Shown here piece after piece: positions 10,460 to 17,979 of a stretch of 21,108 bases of DNA. How positions within the stretch are numbered: position 1 is the first letter of the stretch; each line of letters begins with the position of its first letter. The stretch covers positions 118,518 through 139,625 of the forward strand of contig NW_003128863.1 of NCBI RefSeq assembly GCF_000003605.2, written 5' to 3'. The translations under genes were made by a program, and so were the position numbers. The notes beneath the pieces are model-generated. The model did no database searches. It had not been told where the DNA came from and worked only from the letters and a program-made list of their open reading frames with translations. The DNA comes from Saccoglossus kowalevskii. Its lineage: Eukaryota > Hemichordata > Enteropneusta > Harrimaniidae.

Positions 10460-10581
10460 TACAGTGTAGTCTTATTATTTGATGCATTACGTCAATCTGT
10501 ATGTGCGTGTATTGTGTCGTATACTGTGTTGTTTCGTGCAACCAATAGTCCTATCATACTGGTATATCACGTGATTCAATT

Positions 10582-10793
10582 ATGCAAACATCAATTGAAA
10601 AACGGATGTATAATTATCTGCTTTGTTTGCGATTATACAGATATATATTAATTGCTACAAACGTGGAGATGGCGAATGAATTTCATTTTGGAGATAAAGT
10701 ATGTAAGGTATCTAACAGCACAGCGGTGGAATTATATATTGAATACCATCATTTGAACACAACCGTGGATACATTTTGTACCAATATAACAAT
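10582..10793 (+). CDS. Transporter exon 1 (helix 1 and start of long loop)
   Basis: Residues 1-70 plus two bases. A weakly hydrophobic segment (YLLCLRLYRYILIATNV) is followed by MANEFHFGDK, a mark of this subfamily. The loop holds Cys41 and Cys66 and the sequons NST, NTT and NIT at 45, 59 and 68. The donor is AT|GTAAGT. An alternative acceptor at TTATACAG (10633-10640) keeps the same frame from 10641, so the first 20 residues are less certain than the rest. Confidence 0.75.
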
Positions 10794-13402
10794 GTAAGTC
10801 ACGTGACATTGCAATAATCAGTAATATATAATAAAGTAGTAATAACATCATACTTATTAAAAGCCATAATCATCCTTAGGTTCCAGTGACAATGAAGCGA
10901 CAAATTACATTTCTTTCACATTCACGTTTGTATACATTTTTACCTGACGTGACCTGCAAGATAATCACTTGTAGTATCAGTCTATTGTGTATATTTCACA
11001 GGTGTAAAGTAGCTCATTACAGTGAATACTGCGAATGGCTCTATACAGGAACGGGTTTACAGTATCAGCTTCTCGCCGGACCATTGTTTCAGGTGTTGTT
11101 CAGTGTGATGGGAATACCTGTCTCTCTGATTATGGAAAAATTCACAATAAATCGGAAACTTGTCATTGCTGTTTGTGCAATACTGTGGAGTGTAGTGGTT
11201 GCCTTGACAGGATTCTCTAAAGAATATCTGCATTTAGTTATCACCAGATTGGCGCTGGCATTATTGTAAGTACTCAGCAATACACCATTCTTTTAAATCT
11301 CGCCCTCTAGCGATGGAGCGCTTCTGCTACGACAAATTACATACGTGGGTGAAATCAATGCCGTTCACTCAATCGACCACTGTGATTGGTTGTGTAGCCG
11401 TTCATCAAAAAACATAATCTTCAATGATGAACCAATGAGATATATCACTGGAGTGTATGATTCATGGGAAAGATATATTAGAATTTTTATCAGCAAGCAT
11501 TTTATAAACAACTTAACAGCTTATGTAGTATGTCTTCGTTTTTTAAACATTACCACCCTGTTTGTAGCTCTGGATATTCACATGTTTTATGACTAATCAA
11601 CGTGACAATGAACTTCTGAATATTGTACTCTTAACGTGGCTTTGAATTCTTATATTTACTTTTGTTCTGTGAAACGCTAATGTCTGGACGAATATATATC
11701 CTGCTGGACATAGTGAATCCCCATTTACAGCACTGGCAGCAAGTGTAATATCAAGCTACTGTGTGCAGGTATATCATTCCCTTTCTTTGATGGTTTGTCT
11801 CCATGTGTCACATGTGGAATATGGTTCATACGCACACCTGACATTGTATCAACAGCCATGAACCCCATACACCAATCACTCGCTAAGTTCACCATGTATT
11901 GTTGTCTATGAAAAACATTTGTATACTGTTTCCGGAATTCGATGTTTATTTGGTTTGGTGTTTATTTATATTTTACCTCTAGTCATTTTACTTTATATAC
12001 TAGAGTTTGAGAGGATTTGGACTAGGTTTATTCCACTGGGGTGTTTACGTTGCATTTAGTATGGCGTTTGTGATGGACGTTGTAGTCGATCACTTAGGAT
12101 GGAGATGGGCATACTGGATTACAGCAGTGCCTGGAATAGTTGTTACTGCATTAATGATAGTGACGGTAAAAGAACCACGAAAAGAGGTAACTTGATTTGA
12201 ATACATTTTTGTTTTGCTGACATGTATAAGTTGAATACTTGACCGTTGAATTGTCGTGAAAACCAAATACTTGTTTAATCATCGTGTGTTATCACTGTAC
12301 ATAACTTAATTTAAAAATAAAAACATTTAAAAAATTGGCAAATTATAAACATTTCAAAATATAACAAATTCAATATCACATCGTGAGCTAGGTTGTAAGC
12401 CACAAAATATAATAGCAGGGAAGTTTGTAAATTACACATGACATAACAGATAGATAATTATATCTTCAAGTTAAATATCATTATTTAAGGGTAATATTTA
12501 TTCACTATTTATTTTTTCAGATTGCGACTGTAGATAAAAATAACGCCAGACATTCAAAACACGCATACCCGGACTCTGATATTTCTTTTTGCAGCCCACT
12601 ATTCGTCGTACTACTAATCACTTCTTCATTGCGATGCGGTGGTGGTTATGTTTTCCGCTACAATATAAATAATTATTTCCGATATTATTATCCGCATTAC
12701 CCATATGAACATTTCATGACCTGGATCCCAGTTGTTATGGGAATATTTGGAGCTCTTCTGGGTGGGATGTTGGCAGATAAAGCCGCTTACTACAGGGGAT
12801 ACGCTGGTAGACTGTATGTGTTCAATATGTGTATTGTAAGTTACCATTATTTGTATTTATTTACAAAAACTTAACATATTCAATACGTCGTCAACTTTTT
12901 CAGTTTTTGAAATAATTAATCATTTATTAATTATTAATTTAATAATTGAATAATTGAATTATTAATTAATTCAATAACCTGTTTGTTTGTTTTTCAGTTT
13001 GTATCGATACCTTTATCTATCGGTGTGTTGTATTTATCCCCACCATGGTGTTTTATCCTTCTCATACCAAACTACGCAGCCATAGAAATGTGGGGAGGTA
13101 TTGCTATGGCTTCAGTTGTCGAACAGGCCCCTAGAGGGCGCCAGACTTTAGCGCTTGCCTTTTATGTGTTCTCTATAAATATGTTTGGGGGCAATTTGAA
13201 TACAGTTGTCCCTTTTATGAAATCAGCCATAGGACTACGTTATAGTTTAATGGTTTTGCACCCTGGAGTATACACATTGGCGCTGATCTTCTGTTTGATG
13301 ACTATTCCCCTTGCAAAAATTAGAATGAAACATTTAAGTGAAATAACCACAGACGATGAACGGAAATCATTGCTGAACTCGGAAACACAAAATATTAATT
13401 AG
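10582..13402 (+). CDS. Spinster-like major facilitator transporter, six exons
   Basis: Exons are 10582-10793, 11002-11265, 11714-11768, 12004-12186, 12521-12835 and 12998-13402; all introns are GT-AG and all phases join. The product is 477 residues, normal for a 12-helix transporter. Spinster-type features are EFHFGDK after helix 1, QYQLLAGPLFQVLFSVMGIP before loop 2-3, FESPFTAL (where relatives have GEAGCTPL), LRGFGLGLFHWGVY, WRWAYWITAVPGI with KEP after helix 6, GALLGGMLADK in the second half, and MWGGIAMASVVEQAP late. Related proteins move lysolipids or sphingolipids; the substrate here is unknown. The long loop after helix 1 has four Cys and three N-glycosylation sequons. The start ATG at 10582 is the first in the open frame after the gap; an upstream exon cannot be excluded. 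The final exon has two truncated copies upstream. Confidence 0.9.
11002..11265 (+). CDS. Transporter exon 2 (helices 2-3)
   Basis: Residues 71-158. The acceptor TTTCACAG|G completes an ATG codon split across the junction. It holds Cys72 and Cys81 of the loop, helix 2 with AGPLFQVLFSVMGIPVSL, a motif-A-like loop (MEKFTINRK, with Glu where Asp is usual), and helix 3 ending in TGFSKEYLHLVITRLALAL. The donor is TT|GTAAGT, phase 2. Confidence 0.92.
11714..11768 (+). CDS. Transporter exon 3 (55-base microexon, helix 4)
   Basis: Too short for a simple ORF search. Splicing after GGACATAG gives F-ESPFTALAASVISSYCVQ, which fits residue for residue onto the GEAGCTPLAYSLLSDYFP type of helix 4 in Spinster-like proteins and restores the frame on both sides. 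The donor is CAG|GTATAT. The upstream tract is not rich in pyrimidines, so the acceptor choice rests mainly on frame and alignment. Confidence 0.82.
12004..12186 (+). CDS. Transporter exon 4 (helices 5-6)
   Basis: Residues 178-238, starting SLRGFGLGLFHWGVYVAF and ending IVTVKEPRKE. The RG...HWGVY and GWRWAYW.T..PG blocks are the most typical Spinster/MFS segments in the gene. The acceptor is ATACTAG|AGT and the donor GAG|GTAACT; both ends are phase 0. Confidence 0.92.
12521..12835 (+). CDS. Transporter exon 5 (central loop, helices 7-8)
   Basis: Residues 239-343. The acceptor is TTTTTTCAG|ATT. The first 20 residues are the polar loop between the two halves of the transporter. Then come helix 7 (LFVVLLITSSLRCGGGYVFRYN), a loop with repeated Tyr, helix 8 with the second motif-A-like GALLGGMLADK, and the start of helix 9 (RLYVFNMCI). 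The donor is ATT|GTAAGT. Confidence 0.92.
12903..12977. repeat. AT-only palindromic low-complexity tract
   Basis: In transporter intron 5, units of AATTATTAATT and ATTGAATAATTGAATTATTAATT can pair with one another. It ends about 20 bases before the acceptor of the last exon. Confidence 0.7.
12998..13402 (+). CDS. Transporter exon 6 (helices 9-12 and C-terminus)
   Basis: Residues 344-477 and the stop TAG. The acceptor is GTTTTTCAG|TTT. It contains EMWGGIAMASVVEQAPRGRQ and INMFGGNLNTVV, typical of the last helices in this family, then a charged cytoplasmic tail (KHLSEITTDDERKSLL). This exon is the source, or the best-kept relative, of the broken copies at 7631 and 8130. Confidence 0.93.
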   Translation, partial: FVSIPLSIGVLYLSPPWCFILLIPNYAAIEMWGGIAMASVVEQAPRGRQTLALAFYVFSINMFGGNLNTVVPFMKSAIGLRYSLMVLHPGVYTLALIFCLMTIPLAKIRMKHLSEITTDDERKSLLNSETQNIN

Positions 13403-13543
13403 CAAAATTATTCATAACATGTTTATATGGCATAGCAGCCACGAAATTATGTGTTTATGTTTTGTTATGTCTTACTCGTATTACACAATCTCATAAAAGC
13501 CTTATATGTATTCAATCATTTAACGTGACTAGTGTTTTTTTAT

Positions 13544-13549
13544 AATAAA
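13544..13549 (+). terminator. Probable polyadenylation signal of the transporter
   Basis: An AATAAA lies 142 bases after the stop codon, in TATAATAAAGGG. The broken copy A upstream keeps similarity to just before this point. Further AATAAA-type strings occur near 13857-13885 and could serve as distal sites. Confidence 0.55.
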
Positions 13550-13559
13550 GGGATAGCTT

Positions 13560-14276
13560 TGAAAGTTTGAAAGTATTGTCCGTACCAGACTGACGCTGCA
13601 TCGCAACAAGTGGTTACTGTTTCTAATGAAGTACAGTATAAGGGAAACATAGTGAACCTGGATAACATTGGCACTGGGTCAGATATACGATACACTCCGT
13701 GGTGCATTTGTCGATATGAAGTTTTAATACACTCAGAGACTGGAATTTAGTGAGGAAATTGGTCATCTGATATCTTCAGCACTGTGGTAGAATGTAGCTT
13801 TAAATTTATGTTATACATCGTATCTCAAGTACTGGCATACGATATAAAACATTTCAATAATAAAAGTAAATAAATAAAAATAACAATAAACAAAATTGTA
13901 ACATTTTTATAAACTTGGATCCTATAATGGCTTTTAGTCAGCTTGGTAGTAAATGTGTTTACGACTGTCAACAACTGAACACATTCCAGGCTGATTCTAG
14001 ATAATTAACGCAATTCATATAATATTATATATCTTTATAAAAATAACGTTTAATTAAACTTCATTCATGACACGAGTACGCAAATACCAGTTTCGTTAGT
14101 TTTGTGAGAGTAAGTAAGTGAGAACATACACCCAATGTCAGGGACTACAATACAAAACTATGTGAACATTTCTGCATTTGATGAATGTTGGTGGAATAAT
14201 TATCGGTCAATAATTTTTCCACCCAAGTAAAAGTGCGGCATTTTCTTAAATCCAAAATAATGAGGTATTGGCAAGT
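13560..14276. other. Intergenic DNA after the transporter
   Basis: This lies between the two convergent genes. A-rich strings occur at 13857-13900. No gene or RNA was recognised. Confidence 0.5.
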
Positions 14277-14855
14277 CAATACCTCTATATTTTGAGTGTC
14301 TCTTAGATTCATGAGCGTTGAACACTCACTGTGACATAGCCACCCTGACACTTGCACGACTTTTGGCCACGATTTTGTCGTAGCAAGTCGTGCTATTTTG
14401 GAGCACGACTAGTTCACTACGAGTTCACGAATAGTTTACGACACGAACTGGCACGACGAGTTCCCGCATGGTTTGCGCATAGTTTACGCACTTCCCGCAT
14501 TGGCACGACGAGTTTGCGCAACTCGGACGTGAGCTGTTCCTGAACTATTCGTGGAAGTTCGTGACAGTCGTGGCATGGCGCGCACTGGCACGCATCCTCC
14601 CGCGTCAAGTCGTGCCAATGCGTGTGTCAGGATGGCTTTACATTCACGCCAATTCACATGCGTCTGTATAATGTCGCTCACTGATCAGTTCTCGCCCACA
14701 AACAACGTTACCCACAAGATGTGTTATTTATAGAAAAAGATATATGTATATTTGAATACAACAGCAGCGAACAACGCCGTTATTTTCCTCTTCGGGTGTT
14801 GTAAACGACCTCGCCAACCAGTCAATGCATTGCGCACGCGCACAAAACCTTAACA
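14277..14855 (+). repeat. Dispersed repeat, copy 2 (interrupted)
   Basis: Same family and orientation as 457-738. The left part runs to GTGACAT at 14337 and the right part resumes with TTACATTCACGCC at 14638. The rest keeps the same blocks in order (ATGTCGCTCACTGATCAGT, AACAGCAGCGAA, CATTGCGCAC). The 300 bases between them are a separate inserted element. Confidence 0.82.
14338..14637. mobile_element. 300-bp MITE-like inverted-repeat element
   Basis: The ends are AGCCACCCTGACAC and, on the other strand, AGCCATCCTGACAC, each followed a few bases later by GCACGAC. The interior is GC-richer than its surroundings and is packed with GCACGAC/GTCGTGC and TTGCGCA strings on both strands, so much of it could fold. 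No coding capacity is seen. It splits the dispersed repeat, and copy 1 shows the uninterrupted site. The target duplication is unclear (a TA may be shared). The superfamily was not identified. Confidence 0.82.
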
Positions 14856-15215
14856 AAAAGATGCGACCTACAGGAGATGTACCTTGTTTTCCGGCGACTG
14901 ATTTTCATTGGAAACATTGACTGTTATAAATTCTGCATCTTAGACTATTAATATTGAATACACATTATGTTCACAAATAAAAAAAATTAATTCGTGCTGT
15001 CGTCGGTAATTTGTAAACAATATTTAATTAAATTTTGCCCCATTCTTATTATCCTCACTACTTACATCGTGAACATGTTGTTATTATATTTCCAATGACT
15101 GGTCACCTTTCGTAAACACAAAAGTGATCACTGTGGCACAGAAGACCAAGCATAATCGTCATTTGTGTGGAGTCACAAGAAAATCAAGCGAGAGTCAAAG
15201 ACGTCTAATATCTGA
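14856..15215. other. 3' flank of the sialyltransferase, no gene
   Basis: AT-rich DNA with no recognised coding or RNA feature. Confidence 0.5.
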
Positions 15216-15221
15216 TTTATT
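15216..15221 (-). terminator. AATAAA overlapping the sialyltransferase stop codon
   Basis: On the minus strand the gene ends ATG TAA TAA ATC, so AATAAA begins inside the TAA stop. No other plain AATAAA was seen in the next few hundred bases. If used, the 3' UTR would be only some 10-30 bases. A variant signal further downstream is the alternative. Confidence 0.4.
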
Positions 15222-15449
15222 ACATAATACACTTGTCTGCATGCAGTTTTAACACTCCCTGAGAATGAAGTTTAGTGAGAAGATCGAACTCTTCCGGAAA
15301 GTCGTGCGTCTTCTTGTACGTTGACCAGCTGTAATCTTCGGTATAATGGTACGGTACATCATTTCCATCCCAGTCAAAAGGAAACGGCCAGAAACCGTAT
15401 ATGTGTAATTCGTCACAGAGTGTGAGTCCCATGCTGAATACAATTAAAC
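15220..15449 (-). CDS. Sialyltransferase last exon (motifs S, III, VS)
   Basis: Reads LIVFSMGLTLCDELHIYGFW followed by PFPFDWDGND, PYHYTED and HDFPEEF, ending LHADKCIM and TAA. It supplies the motif S Cys, the motif III Tyr/His and the catalytic-type His of motif VS. The acceptor is TATTTATAG|GT. Confidence 0.95.
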
Positions 15450-17906
15450 CTATAAATATAGAGCAAAGACTTTACTACTGTACTTAACTACATTTACGTA
15501 CAAAACCTCTTCTATAAACATGGGTCGACTTTTTTTTGTATTTACTGTAAACGATCGTTAAAACAATTTAACCAGAACGAGTGTGCATTTCACGTCGCAA
15601 TGTTGTGGAACGCAATTGGACAAACACGTGGAAAAAGACGTCAATGGACATACTCTTAACTAATAATTATAATTATGATAATCACTATATGTTGTCGCCA
15701 AAACCCCTCGCATATACCCGACATTTTGTTTTTTTACTGTGCAGTTCGTCACTGTAATCGCCTAATCTCTTCTGAGTTAACGGTTTTGCGGAAATTTTCT
15801 TGGTGATTGAAACGACTGGTCATTTTGGTTTAGTACAATACATGTAATTATGAACAAATGTTTGCGAATCGCCATCTCGCAATTCAAGGTCAAGTCTAGA
15901 TGATGACGAATACAGGAACACGTCGGTCATCTTGATCGTGCAGATTTATTTATTTGGGAAGAATGAAAACACGGAACAGCTACTAGGACCAATAATTACG
16001 ATATATGTACGCGTCCAGCAAAACTATTTCCGTATATAATAAATGAGGCAAACTTCCAAATGGTTGTTTTGAATATTTAACAGGATTATGCGTTTACCAG
16101 ACACCACCTCCTTATTTTGAATTTTCGTTTCTTGAGAAGATATAATGATAAAACGCCGGTATCGTAACTTCACTATCCGCTGTAAGCTGTATAAATGTAC
16201 GCTGAGATCCCATTGAGAGCGAGATAACACGCGACGTGTTGTCACGCGCCCTAAACAGTATTCCAGTGTCTACCTATGTAACCATTAGGAGCCATTAACG
16301 CGATGGCGAAAAAGATTTGAACATTATTTTGGAGACAAAAATAGGTCACGTGGCTCCCTCGTCCTCGTCGAAATCTTAGCGGGCTTTTTGAAATAACGTA
16401 TTTCTACCTGATGACAGTTGCTTCTTAAGATTCCAAAAGCTCTGCAAAACCTTGAAATATTTGACGTCACTCAGCAGTAAATTCAGCCTGGTGTTCTGCA
16501 AAACATCGGATACATTGAACGCCATGGTTGTAGGAACTGAAAAGGCGTTAGGTATCCATAAGATATATCCTTTGTATTCAGACATGGCTTTTTGAAACAT
16601 AGTCACATTGTGCGAATCATTCAACAGTCCATAACTGCAAAAAACAAATGTCGGTGACAAGTAATAATTTATTAGTGGATTTACACATGTACATCACGGT
16701 CTACTTGTAACGGAGGTTTATGATCAACAAAAAATGCCTTTGGGGGAAGTATTCACCCCATAGAAAGTATAATGTTCGTATCGCATAGAACACTCAGTTT
16801 ATAGATTGATTTACCTTTTCTGTATAATGGTGGGGTTCAATGAGACCAGACTTGTTTTACTTCCAGCGTCATCTCTGTACCCCTGTATTGGTTGCACATT
16901 TGTTCTGCATATGCGGGTTGTCAGCATTCAACATAATAACATAACATAATCAATTAAACGAAATAAAACATAACAGTAGTTAACAGTAAATGAGACACAA
17001 CAAACAGAATGTTTTCACAACATGACATAACACAATACAAACTAAAATTAAACAAGACACGAATGTCACAGTCCTCGTCATTTAATTATCAAATACTGTT
17101 GTTAAAATAATACATGGAACATCTGCAAACAGGTGAATTAATATGTACTCTATGTGGGAACAACTCATCGTAAAGAATCTAGTATTGTACTGATAACTGA
17201 AAACTTCCATTGACTCTAACACTACCATCTGACCTAATTATTTATGCAGAGAGCATGCTCAGTTGTTCTTTCAGTACTGTTTGAAGAGGTAATTGTGGAT
17301 GAAAATCATGAAAAAACCCACTTAAGATTTTCAGATCTGGAAAACAAAATTACTTGCATATTCCACAAAGACTTGTTCATCAACCTACAAACTTTCATCG
17401 ATATTTGCTGCAGAATTTCTGAAAAATGTTAACAAATGAGACTTATACTGAAACCAGAAACCAAACTCCCCTATTCAGCTGTGCCTGAAGAGGAGACTAA
17501 AAACAAATATGAGTTGAATGACATTAAATGTGACACATAAATACATAACATGTTCTCACAAGAGGTTGATATTGAAACTAAAAAAGTTTGACAACATTAC
17601 ATGTGACACATAAAATACATTTCACATTATGACATTACATATAACACAAACTAAAATAATAATATGGTTTAACGACAGTAAATCTACACACTATATATAA
17701 TTCCACAACACATAACATAGTCAATGATAAAAATATCATAAAAATTAACTTTCGATTTCAATTATGCAATGCTGTAGTAAGACTGTACCTCATAACAAAT
17801 TGGTAAGAGTCAATTTCTCGACCACAACACGTGTTTTGTAATATACCACTGTTGCCGATAATAGCACATGATTTGAATCTACTAGCGTTGGAAAAAGGTG
17901 ATATCT

Positions 17907-17979
<73 letters not shown>

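Noticed and set aside
10305-10651. Frames running through the run of N
   Set aside because: Coding potential cannot be judged across undetermined bases.
11345-11596. 83-codon plus-strand frame
   Set aside because: It lies in transporter intron 2 between exons whose phases join well without it, and has no family motif.
14352-14733. Four overlapping open frames on both strands
   Set aside because: They arise from GCACGAC-type repeats in the 300-bp inverted-repeat element and carry no protein similarity.
16920-17720. ACATAAC-like strings, considered as a CRISPR-like or satellite array
   Set aside because: Spacing and unit are irregular and the DNA is eukaryotic; it is low-complexity intron sequence.
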